From: an uncultured Paenibacillus sp.
GTDB lineage: Bacteria; Bacillota; Bacilli; Paenibacillales; Paenibacillaceae
NCBI GenBank assembly: GCA_937895345.1
Contig: CALAWP010000077.1
Location: forward strand, 51,393-115,392
Reading direction: 5' to 3'
Length of the DNA: 64,000 nt
The translations under genes were made by a program, and so were the position numbers. Numbering within the stretch: position 1 is the stretch's first letter; every line of letters begins with the position of its first letter. The notes beneath the pieces are model-generated. The model saw only the letters and a list, made by a program, of their open reading frames with translations, had not been told where the DNA came from and did no database searches. Positions 1 to 7,303 of the stretch are shown one piece after another.

Positions 1-1374
1 GATCAAATCGGGACGGCCGTCGCCGTTCAAGTCCGCCGCCGCCGGAGCGGCATAGCCGTCCAGCCGCAGCGGCTCCCCGCCGGCCAGCGTCGCCGGTCTG
101 CCGCTGCCGAGACGCCAGCCCAATTCGCTTCGGCTGCCCTCATATAGAAGCACCTCGCCCGAAGCGGAGCCGACGATCAGATCGGCAATGCCGTCGCCGT
201 TTACATCGAGCGCATCGACATAAGCGCGGTACGGCAGCTCGAGCTTCTCCGACAAGCTCTTGAACTCCGGATAGGCTTCCAGAACAAACGGCCCTCCGCC
301 CTCCATTTGCGCAATGTGGCCGGATGCGTACTGGGAGTGGACGTTTTCCCCTTGGTACGCCGGCTCTTCGTCCGTGCCGACATTCGGGTGATAGACCAAG
401 CCTTCCTTCCAGACGCCCCACTCGTACGTTTCGCGCGCCAAGGAAAAGGAAGGAATCTGATCGTATTCCTTTAAGTAATCGATCCACTTTTCCATGCCGC
501 CGTCGCGGACGGAGGTGCCCACCTCAAAATGGTTTTGCCACGCCATGGCCGGCCGCCCGTTCGTGCCCAGCACCTTCTGGATGCTGTAGCCCCGTTTTTC
601 CTTCGACACAAAATCGGCGAACGCATTGCGCAGCTGATAGCCGCCCGCCGCAAACGTAAAGTTGAAGTACGGCTGTCCTTCGCCCTCGCGAGGCTGCAAA
701 TCGAAGCCGGTCGCATAACCGTTGCCGGGGAGCAGGCCGCCGGCGAACAGAACCGCCCCTTTGCCGTACCGGTTCAGCGTGTACAGCGCGACGCCGTTCT
801 CGCCGGCGGCAAGCGTCCGGGCCGTCGAAGGGACGACGCCCATGCCGGGCTCAAGCTTCGCCAGCCTCTCCTTGTTGTAATACATCGCCAGATCGCGGTG
901 AAATTGTCCGGCGACCTTCTGCAGCTCGCCGGCATTGCCGTCCGCTTCCGGCAGCGACAGCTCGGCCGGCAGCTCCGTCACGGGAGCCAGCTCCTTGGCG
1001 CCGATCAGCTTCAGAGACAGCGCTTGATGCAGCGCATTTTCCGCAAACAGCAAGCCGCCCCCGTCGACGTACCGCTCCATGGCGCGCGACAGCGCCCCCG
1101 CATCGGCAGCATCCGCCAGCGAACGGTCGAGGTATACGGCGCTGTAGCTTTTCAGCTTGCGGTCGGACACCGGCCATGCGGCCGCTTCCGTCTCGACGCC
1201 GACAACAAGCGTCTGCCGCAAATGCTGCAGCGCGTCCAGATACGTATCCCGGCCGTCTGCATGCAGCACCAAGATGCGCAGAACGTCCGGCTTAGCCGAC
1301 CCGTGTATGGCGCCGATCGCGCTGACCAGCAGCACCAGGCACACCAGCGCCGTTATAGCGAGCTTTTTGCGCAT
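1..1374 (-). CDS. Secreted FG-GAP/VCBS-repeat protein, C-terminus cut by the window edge
   Basis: The frame is open from an ATG at 1374 to position 1, giving 458 codons with no stop, so the 3' end lies outside the window. A GGAGG lies upstream of the ATG. The N-terminus (MRKK followed by a hydrophobic stretch to about residue 25) looks like a signal peptide or anchor. Residues about 30-170 resemble a class I glutamine-amidotransferase-like fold (…VDGGGLLFAENAL…), inferred only. The end of the visible part has two calcium-binding FG-GAP/VCBS motifs (DVNGDGIADLIVG and DLNGDGRPDLI). It is the last visible gene of the Dlt-like operon, 51 bp after the MBOAT gene. A role outside the membrane, perhaps binding the modified polymer, is inference. 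Confidence 0.8.
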   Translation of the reverse strand, partial: MRKKLAITALVCLVLLVSAIGAIHGSAKPDVLRILVLHADGRDTYLDALQHLRQTLVVGVETEAAAWPVSDRKLKSYSAVYLDRSLADAADAGALSRAMERYVDGGGLLFAENALHQALSLKLIGAKELAPVTELPAELSLPEADGNAGELQKVAGQFHRDLAMYYNKERLAKLEPGMGVVPSTARTLAAGENGVALYTLNRYGKGAVLFAGGLLPGNGYATGFDLQPREGEGQPYFNFTFAAGGYQLRNAFADFVSKEKRGYSIQKVLGTNGRPAMAWQNHFEVGTSVRDGGMEKWIDYLKEYDQIPSFSLARETYEWGVWKEGLVYHPNVGTDEEPAYQGENVHSQYASGHIAQMEGGGPFVLEAYPEFKSLSEKLELPYRAYVDALDVNGDGIADLIVGSASGEVLLYEGSRSELGWRLGSGRPATLAGGEPLRLDGYAAPAAADLNGDGRPDLI

Positions 1375-1425
1375 GCCGCATTCCTCCGTTTCTTACCGCT
1401 TGTCCGTCTGCGGCATTTATTGTCA

Positions 1426-2586
1426 TTAAGGCAGCGTAACCAGCCCTTTCAAGATCCGCTCCGCCGTCTCGAGATCCGCGCTGAAAAAGATCGTGCCGAA
1501 CGCAATCAGCGCGTTGACGACCGCGCAGCGCGCCCAGAACTGGAGCTTCGACACTTTGCGCTTGTTGACCGTCGTCTGCTTGAACACATTTTCCAGCGCC
1601 AGCAAGACGCCATGATAGAGCCCCCAAAGGATGAACAATGGATGAATGCCATGCCAGAGACCGACCAACACCATGACGAAAAAGGCCATGAACGCGGAAA
1701 ATGTGCGGCTCGGAGCTTTCGGAGCGAACGTCTGGAACACATGATCCCGGAACCAGTCGCCCAGCGTCGCGTGCCAATTGCGCCAAAACTGCGTTAGCGT
1801 CGGAGACGAAAACGGCTTTTTGAAGTTTTCCGGCACCTGAATGCCCATCAAACGCCCGAAGCCGATCGCAATATCGGAATACCCCGAAAAATCGAAATAA
1901 AGCAAAATGTAAAAAACGATCAGAACGGCCGCGCTCTGCGCCGTATCCAGCTCGCCACCGAGCAGCCGCTCGTACACCGTCATCAGCAGGCTGACGAGCA
2001 CCAGCTTTTTGAACAGGCCGCGAATAATCCGCTTGACGCTCCATTCCAGCGAGCCGCTGTCCAGCCGCCATTCGCTTCTCACATCCCGCAGAAAGTCGTG
2101 CAGCTTCATGATCGGACCGGACGTAAACGTCGGGATGAACAGCAGATAAGCGGCGTATTCGCTCAGCTTCGGCGCGCGTTCCGCCACGTAATACGCATGG
2201 AAGAAGGAATTGATCACCTTGAGGAGCGTATAGACGAGTCCGAGCAAAATAACGGGAGCGAACCATGCATGCGTCAACAAGCCTCCCGCGAACATGCGCA
2301 GGATCAGCAAAGCCGCGATATTGGCGAGAACCGCCCCGGCGAACGCCGGCTTGCGCCAAGCGCCTGCGCTCCCCAATATGATGCGGTATAGCGCAAAGTT
2401 AAGCCCCGCGTACAGAACGGCAAAGACGGCCAGCTTGCCGCTGTAGACGGCCAGAAACAGGACGCTGAGCAGCAGCATGGCGTAAGGCCGAAGCTTGACT
2501 CCGGCTCCCTTCCACAGGCCGAGCCCCGAAAGCAGCGCCGCCATGGCCAATAGCGACAGGATCGTGCCCGCATTCAGATACCACAT
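1426..2586 (-). CDS. MBOAT-family O-acyltransferase, DltB-like
   Basis: A 386-residue polytopic membrane protein of the membrane-bound O-acyltransferase family. The family signature is clear: a Phe-Asp-Phe-Ser-Gly-Tyr-Ser block at about 231-237, an ENFKKPF block at 253-259, WRNWH with His272, and the catalytic His312 in WHG (311-313). In DltB the protein takes an aminoacyl group from a carrier protein and passes it across the membrane. It lies 2 bp after a DltX-like peptide and downstream of a DltD-like protein and a carrier protein, so a DltB-like role fits better than AlgI/PatA-type acetylation. The acyl donor here is probably the carrier protein charged by the synthetase-like ligase at 4159-5364; that link is inference. 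Confidence 0.88.
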   Translation of the reverse strand: MWYLNAGTILSLLAMAALLSGLGLWKGAGVKLRPYAMLLLSVLFLAVYSGKLAVFAVLYAGLNFALYRIILGSAGAWRKPAFAGAVLANIAALLILRMFAGGLLTHAWFAPVILLGLVYTLLKVINSFFHAYYVAERAPKLSEYAAYLLFIPTFTSGPIMKLHDFLRDVRSEWRLDSGSLEWSVKRIIRGLFKKLVLVSLLMTVYERLLGGELDTAQSAAVLIVFYILLYFDFSGYSDIAIGFGRLMGIQVPENFKKPFSSPTLTQFWRNWHATLGDWFRDHVFQTFAPKAPSRTFSAFMAFFVMVLVGLWHGIHPLFILWGLYHGVLLALENVFKQTTVNKRKVSKLQFWARCAVVNALIAFGTIFFSADLETAERILKGLVTLP

Positions 2587-2588
2587 AA

Positions 2589-2702
2589 TTAGAATCCCTC
2601 ATATATAAAAGTTCCGTGCCCCGTAAAAAAAGCGATCACGCAAAGCAGCATGACCAGGTACACGAGAACTTCCGCGATTTTTTTTATGATTCTGCCGCCC
2701 AT
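2589..2702 (-). CDS. DltX-like membrane microprotein (37 aa)
   Basis: A 37-residue open frame lies between the DltD-like and MBOAT genes, starting at an ATG at 2702 inside the last codons of the DltD-like gene and stopping 2 bp before the MBOAT ATG. It has one hydrophobic segment (about residues 10-27) and ends in GTFIYEGF. DltX peptides of known dlt operons are similarly short, have one membrane helix, and end in a Phe-Ile-Tyr-x-x-Phe type motif that engages DltB. Position, length and C-terminal motif all agree. I know of no other explanation for a conserved peptide here, but the assignment rests on a short motif. Confidence 0.8.
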   Translation of the reverse strand: MGGRIIKKIAEVLVYLVMLLCVIAFFTGHGTFIYEGF

Positions 2703-3577
2703 TGATCCAGCTCCTTCGTAAACAGCGGACGTCCATGCTTAAAGTTCAGATGGCCGAGATCGTGAAAGTGCTCCCGTTCGAACTTGTCCGTCCAATCCGT
2801 ATAGTCGATGCCGGCCGCCGCCAGCTTCGCCTGCACCTCGGCCTTGATCTCGTCGACGTAATCCGGATTCGGCAGCGCCCCGGAGTTCCATGGCATCCAC
2901 AGCACCTTCACCCGAATGCCGTTCTCCTTTGCGTAGCCGATCACGTCGTCCAAGGCGTTCAGGTTATTCCGAAAATCGTCCAATGTTTTGATATAATATT
3001 TGCTCTTGTATTCCGCAATCTTCTTGCCCAGCTCTTCGTCGTCCAGCGTGCCGTAATACAGCTCTTTGGCGTACAGCTTCTTCAGGTTGATCTCCAGAGG
3101 CTCGCCCTTCAGAAGAGGAACGGCATACTTCTCGGCCGCCGCCGACAGCTTATCCCGGTAAAAATACAAATAAGGCTCGTACCATTTCTGATGCCATGGA
3201 TAAGACGGGTCGGTCGGCAAGTCGTCCATAAACGTAAACAGGTTCAGTCCGATCAGCAGCTCTTCCTCGACGTCGATCAACCCTTTGCGCAGCATGGCGT
3301 CGAGGTCGGTAACCTTGCCGTAGTTCATGCCCAGATTGACGTAGCCGGCGCTGGAGTTATGGGCGTCGTAGGCGGCCACGACCGACGAGTTGCCGAAAAA
3401 CGCTTTGCGCCATTCCGTCTCCGGATGATCGTGCAGCGTCTTTTGGTAATCGTTTTTGGAAAACACGTCAAACCGGCCGACCGGATCCCATGTCTCCAGC
3501 AGCCCGTTCGCCGCGAGGAAAGACAGCAGCAGCGCGATCAGAAACGCGTTTTTGCGTAAAAATCCCAGCATGCGCAT
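2684..3577 (-). CDS. DltD-like SGNH-fold membrane-anchored protein
   Basis: A 297-residue protein with a single N-terminal membrane segment (about residues 8-27) and an extracytoplasmic domain. An SGNH-like block I (FGNSS, Ser64/65) and a C-terminal DLGH motif (Asp273, His276) give the Ser-Asp-His set of DltD/AlgX/AlgJ-type proteins. It is shorter than typical DltD (about 400 aa). In the Dlt pathway DltD completes transfer of the aminoacyl group to the teichoic acid outside the membrane. The 19-bp overlap with the DltX-like gene and the neighbouring MBOAT support the same role. Acceptor and amino acid are unknown. Confidence 0.8.
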   Translation of the reverse strand: MRMLGFLRKNAFLIALLLSFLAANGLLETWDPVGRFDVFSKNDYQKTLHDHPETEWRKAFFGNSSVVAAYDAHNSSAGYVNLGMNYGKVTDLDAMLRKGLIDVEEELLIGLNLFTFMDDLPTDPSYPWHQKWYEPYLYFYRDKLSAAAEKYAVPLLKGEPLEINLKKLYAKELYYGTLDDEELGKKIAEYKSKYYIKTLDDFRNNLNALDDVIGYAKENGIRVKVLWMPWNSGALPNPDYVDEIKAEVQAKLAAAGIDYTDWTDKFEREHFHDLGHLNFKHGRPLFTKELDQWAAES

Positions 3578-3599
3578 TTCACCAACTTATTCAGCGTAA

Positions 3600-4169
3600 T
3601 CATGATTCGGACTTGCCGGGCAATTTCTTGTACATCGCCTGCAGCACGTCCCGGTAGCCCCCGGCCTCCCAGAACCGCTTGCCTCTCGGATTGCCGCTCA
3701 GCACATGCAGCTCGACATAGCCGATGCCCTGCTCCGCAAAGTCCCGCTCCAGCGCCTCGACGATCCTCCGGGCCAGCCCCGATCCTCGGAACTCCGGCTC
3801 GACATAGACGTCGTGGATAAAACCGATAAACGGCATTTCTTCATCAAATGGCTTATACTTCTTGGGCGTACGGATCATGCTGCCGAACCCGAACCCGACT
3901 AGCCGGCGTTCGTCTTCGGTCCCGTTATCCGCAGCGGCTCCCGCACCGGCTTCCGTGTCGCTTACCGCTTCCGCGACATACAACACGTACAGCTTCGATT
4001 TCAGCTGCGCCTGCAGCAAGCCGTCCACCTCGCCCGGATTCAGCTCCATCGTCATGCCGAAGGAGCGCTGTTCCTCGTACATACGCTTGTAGAGCGATCC
4101 GGCCGCAGCCAAATCGCTCTCCTTCATTTCCCGAACATGAATGCCGTCCGTCTGCCGGTCAGCCTTCAT
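3600..4169 (-). CDS. GNAT-family N-acetyltransferase
   Basis: A 189-residue GNAT protein. The acetyl-CoA-binding region is readable as VYVEPEFRGSGLARRIVEAL (motif A, R-G-S-G-L-A pattern) followed by YVELHVLSGNPRGKRFWEAGGY (motif B). It begins 11 bp inside the end of the ligase gene, so translational coupling is likely, and ends 22 bp before the DltD-like start. An ATG about 30 bp further in could also be the start. A GNAT in a Dlt-type operon is unusual. It might acetylate the loaded amino acid, the carrier-bound aminoacyl group, or the polymer precursor; the sequence does not decide. Confidence 0.82.
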   Translation of the reverse strand: MKADRQTDGIHVREMKESDLAAAGSLYKRMYEEQRSFGMTMELNPGEVDGLLQAQLKSKLYVLYVAEAVSDTEAGAGAAADNGTEDERRLVGFGFGSMIRTPKKYKPFDEEMPFIGFIHDVYVEPEFRGSGLARRIVEALERDFAEQGIGYVELHVLSGNPRGKRFWEAGGYRDVLQAMYKKLPGKSES

Positions 4170-5364
4170 TGGACCGTTTCCATTCGTTGAAATCTTCGAC
4201 GAAACGTTTCGGCCATTGGGACTCGTCCAGGCCGTATTGCGCCAGAAACGCCAGAATGAACCGCTCCAGGCCGAACGCCAGGCAGCCGGTAACGGCCGGG
4301 CGCTTGCCCGCCTTAATGTTGAACGCATTGCCGAACGTATTGCTGTGGAAGTTGGACGACGACACGGAAATCGTCGTATCCAGATACGGAATGGTCATGC
4401 GCAGCTCGAACTTCATCTCCTGCTGGCGCTGGAACGACGCCTTCACCTCGTAATCGCTCGTAAAGAACGGATCGTTGGCGTTTTCCAGATGGCAGTCCAG
4501 CTCCCATTCCGTGACGAGTCCCTTCAGCAGCTCGATCGATTTCAGGCGGTTTTCTTTGACGAAATCCGGTTTGCCGACAAAAATAACCTCGCGCATCGTA
4601 AAATCGAGCAGACGACCGAAGTCGCGGTGGTTGCCGGATTCGTAGCGATGACACTTGGACACGGCCGTGACGATCGTGCCGTCGCCTTCCAGCTGCTCGT
4701 CCTGCATGCCTTCGTAGCAGTGGTAGCAAGTAGCCGGATTGATCATATATTGCGGCTTCGCCGCCGCCGCGTTCAGATCGACGCGCGTCTCCGCCGACCA
4801 GCCGCCCGCTTCCTTGATCGCCTGAGAGAACGCCTCGATGACGGACAGATCCTCCCGCAGATGCGTCACAAACTGGATATGCTCCGGAAACGACGTGAAG
4901 TGGTTCGTTTTGTTCAGCGTCGCGCCGTTGATCACGACGGGATAATATTCGTGCTTCGCCCCGAATTTGGCCGCAATCTTCCGGACGATGCTATCATCCA
5001 GGAAGCGCACCAGCGTCGTAAACGGCTCCCGGAAAATGTACACGCCGGGATCGAGCTGGCGAATGATTTTGCGCTCCGCCATCTCGGCAATAATCGGGCC
5101 GTTGTACGGCACACTGGCTCTATTTTCGAAATAGATCGCTTGCTTAAAGGCATATTCATGGCTGGAAAAGCGGCGAAGCAGCTTCCGAATCTGCTCCTCC
5201 ATCTTGCCCGTGTCGACCGAATCGCGGTGGACGATCCGCAGCGAGCCGCCTTCCGCCGTAATTTCCTCAATGCCCTCGTCTACAAAATAAGCGGCGTATA
5301 CGAGCTGCTTCACAACATCCGCATTGTCCGCATTCAGCTCAAGTATAGTCGTTGTCGTCGCCAT
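4159..5364 (-). CDS. Amino acid:[carrier protein] ligase, class II aminoacyl-tRNA-synthetase homologue
   Basis: 401 residues. The C-terminal two thirds has class II synthetase motifs: motif 2 at about 238-263 (CHRYESGNHRDFGRLLDFTM, with the Arg-x-Glu pattern) and motif 3 at about 360-371 (GCLAFGLERF). Cys213, Cys216 and Cys238 could supply zinc ligands, as in atypical seryl-tRNA synthetases. No long coiled-coil tRNA-binding arm of ordinary SerRS is present. Described amino acid:carrier-protein ligases (Bradyrhizobium type) are such truncated SerRS homologues and load a phosphopantetheine carrier. The carrier-protein gene is 3 bp upstream, which fits exactly. A full serS exists at 57055-58335, so this is not the housekeeping enzyme. 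The amino acid is not predictable. Confidence 0.82.
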   Translation of the reverse strand: MATTTTILELNADNADVVKQLVYAAYFVDEGIEEITAEGGSLRIVHRDSVDTGKMEEQIRKLLRRFSSHEYAFKQAIYFENRASVPYNGPIIAEMAERKIIRQLDPGVYIFREPFTTLVRFLDDSIVRKIAAKFGAKHEYYPVVINGATLNKTNHFTSFPEHIQFVTHLREDLSVIEAFSQAIKEAGGWSAETRVDLNAAAAKPQYMINPATCYHCYEGMQDEQLEGDGTIVTAVSKCHRYESGNHRDFGRLLDFTMREVIFVGKPDFVKENRLKSIELLKGLVTEWELDCHLENANDPFFTSDYEVKASFQRQQEMKFELRMTIPYLDTTISVSSSNFHSNTFGNAFNIKAGKRPAVTGCLAFGLERFILAFLAQYGLDESQWPKRFVEDFNEWKRSNEG

Positions 5365-5367
5365 CGG

Positions 5368-5628
5368 TCAGTTCGCCCCCAGCTTCGATGCGATAAAGGA
5401 AGCGATCTCGTTGACCGTATTCATGGAAGTGGTCATCAGATCCTTCTTGGTCACTTCGACGCCGAAGCGGCTTTCCACGAATGCGGTCAGCTCCGTTGCG
5501 CCAAAGGAGTCGATATAGCCGTAATCAAACAGGTGAACGTCGGGCGTAAACTCGTCGTCGTCCGGCTCCACCCCGAATTTGTCCATAATATGATCGATTA
5601 ATATGCCTCTGATTTCATCAAGCGTCAT
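5368..5628 (-). CDS. Acyl/aminoacyl carrier protein
   Basis: An 86-residue acidic helical protein starting at ATG 5628 with AAAGGGG upstream. Ser41 in the sequence GYIDSFGATEL is the expected 4'-phosphopantetheine site (Asp-Ser followed by Phe instead of the usual Leu). It is the first gene of the operon and lies 3 bp before the synthetase-like ligase, its likely partner. In a Dlt-type pathway it would take the place of DltC, delivering a thioester-bound amino acid to the MBOAT protein. It might instead serve another acyl pathway, but the next six genes argue against that. Confidence 0.88.
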   Translation of the reverse strand: MTLDEIRGILIDHIMDKFGVEPDDDEFTPDVHLFDYGYIDSFGATELTAFVESRFGVEVTKKDLMTTSMNTVNEIASFIASKLGAN

Positions 5629-5686
5629 GACACCGTTTGCCCCTTTCGGATGGATCGCCTTACGATCGCTTTTCAAGCAGAAACGG

Positions 5687-5716
5687 CTTGTCCCGGCCTT
5701 GTGCGGGCGGGACAAG
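5687..5716 (-). promoter_or_regulatory. Stem-loop in the 5' leader of the Dlt-like operon
   Basis: A 9-bp perfect stem (CTTGTCCCG / CGGGACAAG) with a 12-nt loop lies about 60 nt upstream of the carrier-protein start, within a leader of about 150 nt. Only a short interrupted T run follows, so it could be an attenuator, an mRNA-stability element or a protein-binding site. I recognise no known riboswitch. Confidence 0.4.
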
Positions 5717-5783
5717 CGCGCTAACGTCAACTTTCATATGCCTTTCAAAATACCTTGCGTTTGTATGAAACCTTCAACTATCA

Positions 5784-5812
5784 ATGATACCGAATCGGAC
5801 AAAGGGTGTCAA
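5784..5812 (-). promoter_or_regulatory. Predicted sigma-A promoter of the Dlt-like operon
   Basis: On the minus strand TTGACA (5812-5807) is followed after exactly 17 bp by TATCAT (5789-5784). It points at the carrier-protein gene with a leader of about 150 nt. The match is close to the vegetative consensus. Confidence 0.75.
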
Positions 5813-5943
5813 CGAACGCGGGAAGCGGCGCCGCCTCCCGGCGGTTGTCGCTCCGGCCTCCGCTTATCGATCGAAGCGTATCGCATCATAGTTGAACCTG
5901 CAACCGGGGCATACTAAAGCGCGCCGGGGAGGTGAACGACGAA

Positions 5944-6087
5944 ATGGAAAATCAGACGCACAAAGGCAACTACAAGGCCACTACCAAAATGAAAGCGAAA
6001 AATCAGGACATGGCGTTCGTCAACGACACGGTCGAGGACGCCAAATCGGTTACCAACTTCGCCGAGACGAAGCATAAAACACACTAA
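5944..6087 (+). CDS. Small basic hypothetical protein (47 aa)
   Basis: A 47-residue frame preceded by GGGGAGGTG at good spacing and followed 10 bp later by a strong terminator, so it is very likely a real single gene. The product is rich in Lys, Thr and Asn (starting MENQTHKGNYK, ending KHKTH), with no signal peptide or membrane segment. Size and composition resemble small spore proteins of Bacillales, but I cannot place it in a named family. Confidence 0.7.
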   Translation: MENQTHKGNYKATTKMKAKNQDMAFVNDTVEDAKSVTNFAETKHKTH

Positions 6088-6097
6088 AAGAAAAACC

Positions 6098-6124
6098 AGA
6101 CCCATACCTGGCGCGTATGGGTCT
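6098..6124 (+). terminator. Rho-independent terminator-like hairpin
   Basis: A perfect 10-bp stem AGACCCATAC / GTATGGGTCT with a 7-nt loop, 10 bp after the stop of the 47-aa gene. A T-rich but interrupted stretch follows, so termination strength is uncertain. Confidence 0.65.
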
Positions 6125-6189
6125 CTTGGTTGGACTACATCTTCAATGTAATTCAAAAGGCGGAACTATTAAAGGCAACCAAGATTCAA

Positions 6190-6355
6190 ACGATTTATCG
6201 TTCATGGCCATTGTCTGGGAAGTGCTGCTGGGTTGATTTGGACGATTTATCGCTCAAAACCATAGTCCCGGACGTGCTGCTGGGCCATATTGAACGATTT
6301 ATCGTCAAAGCCATCGTTTGGACCGGATTGCTGCGCTGATAGGAACGATTTATCG
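6190..6355. repeat. Four-copy tandem repeat, period about 52 bp
   Basis: The core ACGATTTATCG recurs at 6190, 6242, 6294 and 6345 (spacing 52, 52, 51). The intervening arms share further words such as GTGCTGCTGGG. Each core is a near-palindrome. No gene lies in 6125-6403. The array sits between the small-protein terminator and the 3' end of the ABC permease gene. Confidence 0.85.
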
Positions 6356-6403
6356 TTCACTCCCATCGCGAGGGATATCAACTCTCGGTTAGAGCCTGTG
6401 ACG

Positions 6404-7300
6404 TCACCCTTTGACCGCGCCTTCCGTCAACCCCTTCTCGATATACTTCTGAATGAACAGGTACACGATCAGCACCGGGAAGACGGTAAGCGTGACGGCG
6501 GTCGCCATCAGCCCGAAGTCCGTTCCGTATTGCGAGCTGATCTCGCTGAGCAGCGCCACGATCGGGCGGACATTTTCCTTGTTCACAAATATAATCGCCG
6601 AAAACAAATCGTTGTACGACCATAAGAAAACGAAAATGCTCGCAGATGCGAAAGCCGGCCTTGCGATCGGCAGAAACACTCTCGTAAACATCGACCAGCG
6701 GTTGCAGCCGTCGATAAACGCCGCTTCCTCCAGCTCCTTTGGGATCGTCGCCATATATCCGGCCAGTACAAGCGTGGCAAACGTCAGATTGCCGGCCGTA
6801 TGCGGCAGGATAAGGCCGAGATGGGTATTGACGATTTTCCACTGGATCAGCAGCTGATAGACCGGAACGACGGTGGCGAACGCCGGAATCAGGAGGCTGG
6901 CGTACAATATGGAATAAATATATCTTCTGCCCCGGAACCGGAACCGGGCCAGCACGTACGCCGCCAGGCCGCCGAACAGCAGCACCAGCAGCACCGTGCT
7001 TCCGGACATGATCAGGCTGTTTCCATAGCTTTTGAATATATTGATCCTCTCGAATGCCGTTGTATAGTTAACCGTTACGGGATTCCATGCGATGGAAAAG
7101 GAATTGTTCATGACGTCGCGCGACACTTTGAACGAATTGTTCATAACCCAGAACAGCGGATAAATGGTCGTCATGGACCAGACGATCAATATCGCGTACA
7201 TCACCGCCGAATTTAGATTTACGTTGATTTTCCGTTTGGCCGCCGGACGGTTGACCAGCTTGCCTTGAACGATTGGCTGCATCGTTGTCCCCCCTAACAC
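6404..7300 (-). CDS. Carbohydrate ABC transporter permease, MalG/LacG type
   Basis: 298 residues with about six hydrophobic segments and the binding-protein-dependent permease motif EEAAFIDGCNRWSMFTRVFLP (about 203-223), the EAA loop that contacts the ATPase. The length and the N-terminal cytoplasmic tail before the first helix (about 29) match the CUT1 MalG group. It lies 3 bp after the MalF-type permease and completes a three-gene transporter with the binding protein at 8303-9661. No ATPase is encoded nearby, so a shared MsmK-type ATPase is probably used. The sugar is not predictable. Confidence 0.92.
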   Translation of the reverse strand: MLGGTTMQPIVQGKLVNRPAAKRKINVNLNSAVMYAILIVWSMTTIYPLFWVMNNSFKVSRDVMNNSFSIAWNPVTVNYTTAFERINIFKSYGNSLIMSGSTVLLVLLFGGLAAYVLARFRFRGRRYIYSILYASLLIPAFATVVPVYQLLIQWKIVNTHLGLILPHTAGNLTFATLVLAGYMATIPKELEEAAFIDGCNRWSMFTRVFLPIARPAFASASIFVFLWSYNDLFSAIIFVNKENVRPIVALLSEISSQYGTDFGLMATAVTLTVFPVLIVYLFIQKYIEKGLTEGAVKG

Positions 7301-7303
7301 AGC

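Noticed and set aside
529..1797. Long plus-strand frame of 422 codons
   Set aside because: It lies opposite the FG-GAP and MBOAT genes, is Arg/Gln-rich and has no ribosome site or recognisable domain.
4141..5601. Plus-strand frame of 486 codons
   Set aside because: Antisense shadow of the amino acid:carrier-protein ligase and carrier-protein genes, which have clear motifs.
6190..6355. CRISPR array
   Set aside because: Only an 11-nt core is strongly conserved, the arms between cores also resemble each other, and no cas gene is in the window.
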